From assembly GCA_019351995.1 (NCBI GenBank), contig JABBOD010000002.1, positions 82,210-128,011 of the forward strand: a DNA stretch of 45,802 bases, given 5' to 3'. This document shows, piece after piece, positions 1-9,011 of this stretch; the stretch's first letter is position 1; every line of letters begins with the position of its first letter. Source of the stretch: Acidobacteriota bacterium (GTDB lineage Bacteria; Actinomycetota; Actinomycetes; Actinomycetales; Microbacteriaceae). A program made the position numbers and the translations under genes. The notes under the pieces are model-generated. The model ran no database searches. It was not told the DNA's origin and saw nothing but the letters and a program-made list of their open reading frames with translations.

Positions 1-195
1 CGTCGGTTCGTCGAGAAGCAGCATGGTGGCTCCGCTGAGTTCGAGCAGCAGGACCTGCAGCCGCACCTGCTGCCCGCCGCGCAGCAACTCGAAGGTCTGC
101 TCCGCGACACCCACCAGCCCGTAGCGGCTGCGATCACGGCTCGCCTGCTCGCGGCCGCGGCCGCGGTCGCGGTCGCGGGCGACGAACCTGCCAGG
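1..195 (-). pseudogene. 5'-truncated ABC-F type ATPase remnant
   Basis: Read on the minus strand, this stretch encodes a signature-like segment (FELLRGGQQVRLQVLLLEL) and a Walker B segment (ATMLLLDEPT) running off the left edge. That arrangement resembles the second nucleotide-binding domain of ABC-F proteins, soluble ribosome-associated ATPases. The frame is closed by a stop at 196-198, only about 65 codons upstream of the window edge, with no Met start; only GTG codons at 112-114 and 64-66 are available. A full protein needs several hundred residues upstream, but the divergent aminotransferase begins at 205. The usual LSGGQ reads LRGGQ, and the segment before it is a low-complexity Arg/Asp/Gly run. 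I infer a decayed 5'-truncated gene; the rest lies outside the window. Confidence 0.6.
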
Positions 196-204
196 CTATA
201 ACCC

Positions 205-1357
205 ATGGACGTGATCGCCGAGCCGCTCGCCACCCTCCGCCACCGCACCAGCGAGAAGTGGACCGCGTACCCGGCCGAGGTGCTGCCCCTGTTCGTCGCT
301 GAGATGGACTATCCCCTCGCGCCCGGGATCAGCCGCGTGCTGCACGAGCGCATCGCGGCCTCCGACTCCGGCTATGTCGGCAGCCCGGGCGAGTTGCCCG
401 TCGCCTTCGCGGACTTCGCCGACGCGCTGGGGCTGGCGGCCAGCGCTGGATGGCATCCGGACGACCACGGATGTGAGCGTCGCCATCGTCGAGACGCTTC
501 GCCAGGTGGTGTCCCCCGGCGACGGCATCGTTATCACGACCCCGGTGTATCCGCCCTTCCGCGAGTTCATCCGTGAGGTGGGCGCGGTGGTGATCGACGT
601 GCCGCTTCTGGGCGACAGTTCCCGAGCCGGCGGTTACCGTCTCGACCTCGCCGGACTGGATGCCGCGTTCGCGGACGGTTCGGTGCGCGCGATGTTGCTC
701 TGCCATCCGCACAATCCGCTCGGCCTCATCCACCCCGCCGAGGAGCTGTCCGCTCTCGCCGACAGCGCTCTGCGGCACAGGGTCACGGTGATCAGTGACG
801 AGATCCACAGCCCCCTGGTGCACGCCGTCGAGACCTTCACGCCGTTCTTGATGGTGTCGGATGCCGCACGCGAGGTCGGCGTCACCGTCACCTCGGCGAG
901 TAAGGGCTTCAATCTCGCCGGATTCAAGTGCGCGCTGCTGATCGCGGAGTCGGAGCGCAGCCTCGCCCTGCTCGACGCCATGAGCTTCGAGGTCGGGGCG
1001 CGCACGAGCATCCTCGGGCTGCACGCGAGCATCACGGGCTTTCGCGACGACGTCGAGTGGCTCGACGGGGCGATCGCCGCGATCGAGCGGTCAAGCGCAC
1101 TGCTCACCGAGCTTGTCGCTGAGAAGGTCTCGGGCGTCGGTTACCGCCCGCCTCGCGCGGGTTTCCTGGCCTGGCTCGACTTCCGCAGTCTCGCTTGGGG
1201 CGACGACCCCGCGGCGCGGATTCTCGACGAGGCGAAGGTCGCCCTCGTGTCCGGACCACACTTCGGTCCGGGCGGAGCCGGCTTCGCGCGCCTCAATCTG
1301 GCGTGCTCGCCTGAGGTGCTGACCGAGGCGATCAACCGGATCGCCGCGCTCCGTTGA
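205..1357 (+). pseudogene. PatB/MalY-type PLP aminotransferase (C-S lyase), frameshifted
   Basis: The fold-type I PLP family that includes cystathionine beta-lyase PatB/MalY is recognisable in two frames. From ATG 205 the frame gives the family N-terminus (SEKWTAYP, LPLFVAEMDYPLAP, SDSGYVG). From about 425 the match continues in the next frame with RWGWRPALDGIRTTTDVSVA, VYPPF, SDEIHSPLV and the PLP-lysine motif SASKGFNLAGFKCAL (Lys codon 902-904), ending at 1357. The shift lies near 421-428, where one extra base or two missing bases would restore a family-length protein of about 383 residues. Either half alone would be inactive: the first lacks the PLP lysine and the second lacks the N-terminal arm. 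A sequencing error is the alternative to a true pseudogene. Confidence 0.8.
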
Positions 1358-1379
1358 GCTGACGCGACCGGCATTGACC

Positions 1380-1437
1380 CGGGCGAAAAGCGACAATCCG
1401 GTCGAGATCACACGACCGGATTGTCGCAACTCGCCCG
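1380..1437. terminator. Long bidirectional hairpin between convergent genes
   Basis: Arms 1390-1404 and 1413-1427 are perfect 15-bp inverted repeats around an 8-nt loop. After a symmetric 3-nt mismatch the stem resumes for 7 bp (1380-1386 with 1431-1437). It lies between the stop of the aminotransferase (1357) and the stop of guaB (1457), so it can terminate both. There is no long T-run on either side. Confidence 0.75.
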
Positions 1438-1456
1438 GATTCGCGAATGGTCGGGG

Positions 1457-3049
<1,593 letters not shown>

Positions 3050-3063
3050 TCAACAGTGACAGC

Positions 3064-3092
3064 TTGACCGCTATTCCATCACACTCCAAGAT
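3064..3092 (+). promoter_or_regulatory. Candidate promoter for the liv operon
   Basis: TTGACC (3064-3069) is followed by a 17-nt spacer and CAAGAT (3087-3092), a fair match to a vegetative actinobacterial promoter. It would give a 5' leader of about 150 nt before livH. The 287-nt guaB-livH gap also contains a loose inverted repeat around 3121-3146 (cgagtgtt/aacacgcg). No guaB promoter stood out. Confidence 0.35.
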
Positions 3093-3246
3093 GGGGCAGT
3101 CGCTGCGTTTCTCGTGATGCGCGAGTGTTGCGGTATCGAAACACGCGAGACACAAACGACAAGTACGGTGAACACCACGCTCGGATCGTCCGTCGCGGCG
3201 GCACATCCCCTTGCGGCCGCGACCGCTCGTCCCCCCGGAGGTATCT

Positions 3247-4632
3247 ATGGCGAAGGCGCCGAACCCAACGCCCCGTCCCCTGAGGCGTGTTCTCGGCCTC
3301 CTCGCCGTTCTCATCGCCGCTGGTGCGCTGACTCTCGCAGCGCTCCCTGCTGCGGCCGCGACTCTCGCTGATTCGACGCCGACCCCGACGCCAACCGCGA
3401 CCGCAGCGGCCCAATACGCACAGATCTGGGTCCGCGTCGCCGCCGACAAGAGCAACGTGGCAGGCGTCGTAGTCAAGGTGACGGGCCCGCAGGGCTTCTC
3501 GCAGTCGTTCACCACGGGAGCGGACGGCAAGGTGGCCGTTGACGCGCCTACCCCGGGCAAGTACACGTTCACCCTCGACACGACATCCCTCGCCGACGCC
3601 ACCCTGGGTCCCGCGATCAACCCGCTGGTCATCACCATCGCCACGGGCGATCAGGGCGACCCCGCCTACTTCCTTCTGAAGCCGGGAGGGGCGAGTGCGA
3701 ACCCGAGCGGCGGGACGTCGGGTTCGGGATCCGGTGGCGGTCACAGGGTCAACTACTTCGACCTCGTCTCCAACCTCACCGCCAACGGCATCATCTTCGG
3801 TCTCCTGATCGCGCTCGCCGCCATCGGCGTGTCCCTGATCTACGGCACGACCGGCCTCAGCAACTTCGCTCACGGTGAGATGGTCACGTTCGGCGCCCTG
3901 ACCGGCTACGTGTTCAGTGGAATCCTGCATTTCTCGATCCCGGTTGCGTTGATCTCGGGATTCGTTTTCGGGGGCCTGTTCGGCTACCTCCAGGATCTGG
4001 GCATCTGGAAGCCGCTGCGCCGACGGGGGATCGGTCTGATCCCGTTGATGATCGTGAGCATCGGTCTGTCCCTCGCGCTGCGCTACTTCTATCAGTTCCT
4101 GTTCGGACCCGATCAGCTCGTTCTTCCGGTGCCCGCTGGGGACACGATCGCGGTCGGCCCGGTCAATCTTCGACCGATCGACATCATCAGCGTCATCATC
4201 TGCATCGTCTTCCTGCTTCTGGTGGCGTTCCTGCTTCTCCGCACGCGAATCGGCAAGGCGACGCGCGCGGTCGCCGACAACAAGGCGCTCGCGGCAGCCT
4301 CAGGCATCAACGTCGAGCGAATTATCCGCATCGTGTGGGTCGGCGCGGGCGCCATGGCGGGCCTCGCGGGCGTGCTGATCGGATACCACCAGACCTTGCG
4401 CTGGGACACCGGGGCCAGCGTGCTGCTGCTGGTCTTCGCCGCGGTCACCTTGGGCGGCTTCGGCACCGCATTCGGTGCCCTGGTCGGTTCGCTCATCATC
4501 GGACTGCTGGTCAATCTCTCCACGCTCGTCATCCCGACGAACGTTCAAAATGCAGCCGCCCTGCTCGTGATGATCCTGATCCTGCTGCTTCGGCCGCAAG
4601 GCATCTTCGGTCGACGAGAACGAATCGGTTAG
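3247..4632 (+). CDS. livH: LivH-type permease with signal peptide and extracellular beta domain
   Basis: Membrane subunit of a branched-chain (or related) amino acid ABC importer. The start is ATG 3247, chosen because GGAGG at 3237-3241 sits 5 nt upstream; it gives 461 residues against about 290-300 for ordinary LivH. Residues 12-38 look like a signal peptide (RRVLGLLAVLIAAG, ending ALPAAA). A Thr/Pro linker (44-52) leads to a beta-rich domain at 56-145 resembling a carboxypeptidase-regulatory or prealbumin-like fold (GVVVKVTGPQG, TTGADGKVAVDAP, GKYTFTLD). A Gly/Ser linker follows (147-166), then the permease core from about 175, with the ATPase-coupling loop GKATRAVADNKALAAASGI (336-354). 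First gene of livHMGF. The permease call is secure; the role of the N-terminal domain is unknown. Confidence 0.93.
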   Translation: MAKAPNPTPRPLRRVLGLLAVLIAAGALTLAALPAAAATLADSTPTPTPTATAAAQYAQIWVRVAADKSNVAGVVVKVTGPQGFSQSFTTGADGKVAVDAPTPGKYTFTLDTTSLADATLGPAINPLVITIATGDQGDPAYFLLKPGGASANPSGGTSGSGSGGGHRVNYFDLVSNLTANGIIFGLLIALAAIGVSLIYGTTGLSNFAHGEMVTFGALTGYVFSGILHFSIPVALISGFVFGGLFGYLQDLGIWKPLRRRGIGLIPLMIVSIGLSLALRYFYQFLFGPDQLVLPVPAGDTIAVGPVNLRPIDIISVIICIVFLLLVAFLLLRTRIGKATRAVADNKALAAASGINVERIIRIVWVGAGAMAGLAGVLIGYHQTLRWDTGASVLLLVFAAVTLGGFGTAFGALVGSLIIGLLVNLSTLVIPTNVQNAAALLVMILILLLRPQGIFGRRERIG

Positions 4633-4650
4633 GAAAGGAAGGAGCGCATC

Positions 4651-5625
4651 ATGGACTTCAACTTCATCATCCTGGCCATCGGCCAGATCCTGGCGCCCCA
4701 GACGATCGCCTTCGCTCTGGCGGCCCTCGGACTCGCGGTCTGTTTCGGTTTCACCGGCCTGGTGAACTTCGGGCAGGCCGGGTTCATGGCCGTCGGCGGC
4801 TACGGCTTCGCGATCACCAGTGTCAAGCTCGGCTGGCCGCTGTGGGCATCGATCCTCGCCGCGATCGTTGCCGCCGTGATATTCGCCTTCATCCTCGGCA
4901 TCCCGACCCTGCGACTGCGGTCCGACTACCTCGCGATCGTCACGATCGCGGCGGCCGAGATCGTGCGGTACACCGTGAAGACACCGACGCTGAACCCGGT
5001 GACCGGCGGCACCGACGGGATCAACGGCTCTTCGGTCGCCTTCGACGCGATCAACCCGATCCCGCCGGGACGCTATGGGATCGGCATCCTCACCTACAAC
5101 CAGGACGACCTCTGGGTGATCATTGTCGGCTGGGTCACGGTTGCCGTCGCCGCCCTCTTCGTCTGGCAGCTGATGCGCAGCCCGTGGGGCCGTATCGTGC
5201 GAGGCATCCGCGAGGACGAGGATGCGGTGCGGGCGCTCGGCAAGAACGTCTACTGGTACAAGATGCAGGCGCTGATCATCGGCGGGGTTCTCGCGGCTCT
5301 CGCCGTGATCATCAATATCGTCCCCACCTCGCTGCAGCCCGACAACTACGGCACGCAGACCACGTTCTTCCTCTTCACGATCATGCTGCTGGGCGGGGCA
5401 ACGACCGTGCTCGGCCCGATCCTGGGATCGATCATCTTCTGGGTGGTGCTCTCACTCTCGGATGGGATCCTGAGCCTGCTGGTGTCGAACCACCTCATCC
5501 CGATCACCCAGGTGCAGCAGGGGCCCGTTCGGTTCATCCTGGTGGGAATCGCGCTCATGCTGATCATCGTGTTCCGCCCCCAGGGAATCCTGGGCAACAA
5601 GAGGGAGGCGCATTTCGGTGCCTGA
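4651..5625 (+). CDS. livM: Branched-chain amino acid ABC transporter permease LivM
   Basis: Second membrane subunit of the importer, 324 residues, with about eight or more hydrophobic segments. The N-terminal segment VCFGFTGLVNFGQAGFMAVG is typical of LivM, and the cytoplasmic coupling loop GRIVRGIREDEDAVRALGKN (near residue 190) should contact LivG/LivF. It ends with the family pattern FRPQGILG, also found in LivH. ATG 4651 follows a GGAAGGAG site and lies 18 nt after the livH stop. Its end overlaps the GTG of livG by 8 nt, which indicates coupled translation. Confidence 0.96.
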   Translation: MDFNFIILAIGQILAPQTIAFALAALGLAVCFGFTGLVNFGQAGFMAVGGYGFAITSVKLGWPLWASILAAIVAAVIFAFILGIPTLRLRSDYLAIVTIAAAEIVRYTVKTPTLNPVTGGTDGINGSSVAFDAINPIPPGRYGIGILTYNQDDLWVIIVGWVTVAVAALFVWQLMRSPWGRIVRGIREDEDAVRALGKNVYWYKMQALIIGGVLAALAVIINIVPTSLQPDNYGTQTTFFLFTIMLLGGATTVLGPILGSIIFWVVLSLSDGILSLLVSNHLIPITQVQQGPVRFILVGIALMLIIVFRPQGILGNKREAHFGA

Positions 5626-6589
5626 CACCACGAATGCCGCAAAGGCGACAGGTCTGCAGATCGGCGATCCGGCACCCGGCGTCAAGAAGGTGGATCCGAT
5701 CCTGGTCGCTGACAATGTGACCAGGAACTTCGGCGGGATGACCGCTGTCGACGTCGCTCATGTCGAGATCCCCCGCGGAGTCATCACGGCTCTGATCGGG
5801 CCGAACGGAGCGGGCAAGACCACCTTCTTCAACCTGCTCACCGGATTCGACAAGCCCAACACGGGGCAGTGGATCTACGACGGCAGAAACCTCGCGGGCG
5901 TTCCGGCCTACAAGGTCTCCCGGCTCGGGATGGTGCGCACCTTCCAGCTCACCAAGGCGCTGAGCATGTTGAGCGTGCTCGAGAACATGCGTCTGGGCGC
6001 CACCAAGCAGACCGGCGAGCGATTCTTCAGTGCCCTGATCACGGCACTGTGGCGCAAGCAGGAGAAGGAGATCACGGAGCGCGCGATGGAGTTGCTCGCG
6101 CGCTTCAAGCTCGACACCAAGGCGGATGACTATGCCGCCAGCCTGTCGGGCGGCCAGCGCAAACTGCTTGAAATGGCCAGAGCCCTGATGACGTCGCCGC
6201 AACTCGTCATGCTCGATGAGCCGATGGCCGGCGTCAACCCCGCGCTCACCCAGTCGCTGCTCGGTCACATCCTCGACCTCAAGAGCACCGGCATGACCGT
6301 GCTCTTCGTGGAGCACGACATGCACATGGTGCGCACCATCGCCGACTGGGTGATCGTGATGGCCGAGGGCAAGATCGTCGCCGAAGGCTATCCGGATGCC
6401 GTCATGGACGATCCCGCCGTCATCGACGCCTACCTCGGCGCCCATCACGACACCGACCTCGGCACTCTCACGGGCCAGCTCGAGGTCGCCATCGACGACG
6501 ACGACTCCCTGGTGCAGCAGATCACGGACGAGATCGCCGCTGAGTCCGCCAACACGGGGTCCACTGACGACAGGAAGGGCACGGCATGA
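5618..6589 (+). CDS. livG: Branched-chain amino acid ABC transporter ATPase LivG
   Basis: ATP-binding subunit that drives the importer. Walker A GPNGAGKT lies at 61-68, the signature LSGGQ at 176-180, Walker B LVMLDEP at 196-202 and the switch histidine at 233 (VEHDMHMV). The start is GTG 5618, preceded by GGAGG and overlapping livM. At 323 residues it is longer than the common 250-260: about 25 extra residues precede the ABC core, and an acidic tail of about 45 residues follows AYLGAHH (for example DDDDSLVQQITDE). The stop overlaps the livF start as ATGA. Confidence 0.96.
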   Translation: MPDTTNAAKATGLQIGDPAPGVKKVDPILVADNVTRNFGGMTAVDVAHVEIPRGVITALIGPNGAGKTTFFNLLTGFDKPNTGQWIYDGRNLAGVPAYKVSRLGMVRTFQLTKALSMLSVLENMRLGATKQTGERFFSALITALWRKQEKEITERAMELLARFKLDTKADDYAASLSGGQRKLLEMARALMTSPQLVMLDEPMAGVNPALTQSLLGHILDLKSTGMTVLFVEHDMHMVRTIADWVIVMAEGKIVAEGYPDAVMDDPAVIDAYLGAHHDTDLGTLTGQLEVAIDDDDSLVQQITDEIAAESANTGSTDDRKGTA

Positions 6590-7389
6590 GCACCGAGACA
6601 GCTCCCAAGGTCACGCCGCGCACGGCGAGTGAGGAGATCGTCCTCACCGCCACGGATCTGGTCGCCGGTTATCTTCCGGGCGTCAACATCCTGAACGGCT
6701 GCAACGTCTATGTCGCCAAGGGTGAGCTCGTCGGCATCATCGGACCGAACGGCGCCGGCAAGTCGACGCTGCTGAAGGCGATCTTCGGTCAGGTAAACGT
6801 CCGCAGTGGTTCCGTTCACCTCAACGGTGACGACATCACGGGTCTCAAGGCCGACAAGCTGGTGGCTCGAGGGGTCGGCTTCGTCCCGCAGAACAACAAC
6901 GTGTTCCCCAGCCTCACCATCTCGGAGAACCTCCAGATGGGGCTGTACCTGAACCCGAAGAAGTTCCCGGAGCGCCTCGAGTTCGTCGCATCCCTGTTCC
7001 CGGAGCTCAAGAAGCGCCTCACACAGCGTGCGGGTTCCCTCTCGGGCGGTGAGCGCCAGATGGTGGCGATGTCACGCGCGCTGATGACCGACCCGTCGGT
7101 ACTGCTCCTCGACGAGCCCAGCGCCGGCCTGTCGCCGGTGCGCCAGGACGAGACGTTCATCAACGTCGCGCAGATCAACCGCGCGGGTGTCTCCGTCATG
7201 ATCGTCGAGCAGAATGCCCGTCGCGCTCTGCAGATCTGCGACCGCGGCTATGTGCTCGACCAGGGGAAGGACGCGTACTCCGGAAGCGGCCGGAACCTGA
7301 TGAACGACCCGAAGGTCATCGAACTGTACCTCGGGACTCTCGCCACGGACCACACGGCCACGTCATCCACTCCGACCGTGGGCGGCTAG
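6586..7389 (+). CDS. livF: Branched-chain amino acid ABC transporter ATPase LivF
   Basis: Second ATP-binding subunit of the importer, 267 residues. Walker A GPNGAGKS is at 53-60, the LivF-type signature LSGGE at 152-156 and Walker B LLLDEP at 173-178. The C-terminal KVIELYLG motif is typical of LivF. The start ATG 6586 overlaps the livG stop by 4 nt, and an AGGAAGG site precedes it. It is the last gene of livHMGF and is followed by a hairpin at 7420-7445. The substrate-binding partner is probably encoded by the convergent gene ending at 7547, the one after it, or both. Confidence 0.96.
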   Translation: MSTETAPKVTPRTASEEIVLTATDLVAGYLPGVNILNGCNVYVAKGELVGIIGPNGAGKSTLLKAIFGQVNVRSGSVHLNGDDITGLKADKLVARGVGFVPQNNNVFPSLTISENLQMGLYLNPKKFPERLEFVASLFPELKKRLTQRAGSLSGGERQMVAMSRALMTDPSVLLLDEPSAGLSPVRQDETFINVAQINRAGVSVMIVEQNARRALQICDRGYVLDQGKDAYSGSGRNLMNDPKVIELYLGTLATDHTATSSTPTVGG

Positions 7390-7419
7390 CTCCGCGGTCG
7401 TCCTCCGACACCCCACACC

Positions 7420-7445
7420 AGGCCCCTCTCGCTCGGGAGGGGCCT
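7420..7445 (+). terminator. Terminator after livF
   Basis: AGGCCCCT (7420-7427) pairs perfectly with AGGGGCCT (7438-7445) around a 10-nt loop, 30 nt after the livF stop. It is followed by TCTG rather than a T-run. Confidence 0.65.
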
Positions 7446-7500
7446 TCTGCGTGCCCGTGGCTCGCCGTGAACGCCATCCTGACAGGAGCCCCACGAAGAA

Positions 7501-7530
7501 CAGGGCCCCGGTCCGAAGACCGGGGCCCTG
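7501..7530 (-). terminator. UUCG-loop terminator of the binding-protein gene
   Basis: A perfect 13-bp stem (7501-7513 with 7518-7530) is closed on the minus strand by a UUCG loop and followed there by TTCTTCG. It lies 16 nt beyond the stop of the substrate-binding protein gene and can also act as a second barrier for transcription arriving from livF. Confidence 0.8.
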
Positions 7531-7546
7531 TCGTCACCGTCAGCGA

Positions 7547-8824
7547 CTACTTGCTGAGGTCTCCGAACTCGGAGGTCTCGAACTCGTTCTTGTTGCCGGT
7601 GGTGTACTTGTAGATGGAGATGTACGCCTGCTGCGGGTCACCGTTCGCCGCGAAGGTGATCGGGCCGGACAGACCGTCGTAGTTGATGTCCTTCTTCTGT
7701 GCGATCAGCTTGGCGCAGTCCGTGAACGTCGTGCACTTGGTACCGGTCTCCGACACCGACTGAAGGTTCTTCTTCAGCGTGGTGCCATCGGTCGCGCCAC
7801 CCTGCAGAGCGGCAAGCGCCAGCAGGACGATCGCGTCATACGACTCCGGTGCGTAGCTGTACGCGGTCAGCGCCTTGTCGCCGGCAGCCGCCGTGAAGGC
7901 GTCGAGCTTGGTCTTGAAGTCGCCGGTCACGTTGACACCCGGGTTGGTGAACTGCGCACCCGCGATGTCCGCGTTCGTGTAGCTCGGGTCGATGACGCCG
8001 AAGTTGCCGTCCGTGCCGTAGAACTTCTTGAAGTCGAAGCCGGTCGTGGCGAGCTCCTGGGCGATCGTCTTGATCTGGTCGAACGAGATCACGACGAGAG
8101 CGTCAGGTTTGGTCGCCAGAGCCTGGCTGATCTGCGTGGTGAAGTCGGTCGCCGCCGTGTCGAAGGCGATGTTCGCCGTCACGGTTCCACCGCCGGCTTC
8201 GATGGCCTTCTTGACGTTCGTGTCGAGGCCTCCACCGTATGAGTCGTTCTGGTAGATGATGGCGACGTTCGTCGCGCCGTCCTTCAGGACCTTCTGGCCG
8301 AGCACCTTGCCCTGCAGGACGTCGGAGGGTGCGGTGCGCCAGTAGAAGCCGTTGTCGGCGTAGGTGGAGAAAGCCGGCGAGGTGTTGGCCGGCGAGAACA
8401 TCACGACACCCGCCTTCGTGATCTGGTCGATCACGGTGAGAGACGAGCTCGAGGACTCGGCACCCAGAATCGCCGTGACGCCGCTCGCGAGCAGGCTGGT
8501 CACCGACTGGGTGGCGATGTTCGTCGAGGTGTCGCCGGAGTCCTTCTGGATGATGCTGAGCTTGATGCCCTGGTTCGCCTTGTTGATGTCGGCGACTGCC
8601 ATGTTCGACGCCTCAATGGCTGCCGGGCCCAGCGTGGCGAGCGAACCCGTCTGCGGCAGGATGGTGCCGATCTTGAGCTCGAGGGTCTTGCTGGGCGTGC
8701 TCGAACCGCCGGTGGATGCCGCACAACCACTCAGGACGAGGGCGGCGGTCCCGAGGACGGCGACGCCGGCAATCGCGACGCGGAGGGACTTCGAGCGTGA
8801 AGCTGTGGCTTTCACGAACTGCAT
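7547..8824 (-). CDS. Branched-chain amino acid ABC transporter substrate-binding lipoprotein
   Basis: Periplasmic-binding-protein-type receptor (LivK-like, type I fold) that should hand its ligand to LivHM. Translation probably starts at ATG 8824, preceded by AAGGAG 4 nt upstream; the open frame continues upstream but without coding character. The product is 425 residues. A lipoprotein signal ends in LVLSGC with Cys34 as the lipidation site. The mature part opens with LKIGTILPQTGSLATLGP, typical of LivK-like proteins, and has the FSPANTSPAFS ligand-cleft region and the family tail YDGLSGPITF. The gene converges on livHMGF. Ligand identity cannot be read from the sequence. Confidence 0.9.
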   Translation of the reverse strand: MQFVKATASRSKSLRVAIAGVAVLGTAALVLSGCAASTGGSSTPSKTLELKIGTILPQTGSLATLGPAAIEASNMAVADINKANQGIKLSIIQKDSGDTSTNIATQSVTSLLASGVTAILGAESSSSSLTVIDQITKAGVVMFSPANTSPAFSTYADNGFYWRTAPSDVLQGKVLGQKVLKDGATNVAIIYQNDSYGGGLDTNVKKAIEAGGGTVTANIAFDTAATDFTTQISQALATKPDALVVISFDQIKTIAQELATTGFDFKKFYGTDGNFGVIDPSYTNADIAGAQFTNPGVNVTGDFKTKLDAFTAAAGDKALTAYSYAPESYDAIVLLALAALQGGATDGTTLKKNLQSVSETGTKCTTFTDCAKLIAQKKDINYDGLSGPITFAANGDPQQAYISIYKYTTGNKNEFETSEFGDLSK

Positions 8825-8858
8825 GGTGCTCCTTAGTGGACTGTTGACACAAGACGAG

Positions 8859-8878
8859 GACCCCGCGGTACGGGGGTC
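8859..8878 (-). other. Hairpin in the 5' leader of the binding-protein gene
   Basis: GACCCCG (8859-8865) can pair with CGGGGGTC (8871-8878) with one bulged G. It lies 35 nt upstream of ATG 8824, and could also terminate transcription arriving from the upstream paralog. Confidence 0.4.
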
Positions 8879-8927
8879 AGCGTGTTCACAGCGTATTGGC
8901 CAGAAGTGCTCCGAGCGAGACGAATGG

Positions 8928-8968
8928 GTTACAGACACGTAACACCGCAATTCGTTACATTCCGTTAC
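8928..8968. promoter_or_regulatory. Cluster of four GTTAC/GTAAC pentamers, candidate operator
   Basis: GTTAC at 8928-8932, GTAAC at 8939-8943, GTTAC at 8954-8958 and GTTAC at 8964-8968 lie within 41 bp, in the 187-nt gap between the two binding-protein genes. The first two form an inverted pair with a 6-nt spacer. On the minus strand this gives an AC-n9-AC arrangement, like that described for actinobacterial GlnR sites. Regulation by GlnR is inference. Confidence 0.4.
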
Positions 8969-9011
8969 CAAATCCGATGGCATCCGTCCACCGGGCACCC
9001 GCCGCCGCTGT

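Noticed and set aside
374..1357. The second aminotransferase frame as a complete gene with start at 374
   Set aside because: Its first 17 residues (MSAARASCPSPSRTSPT) are out of frame with the family. The true N-terminus is upstream in the other frame.
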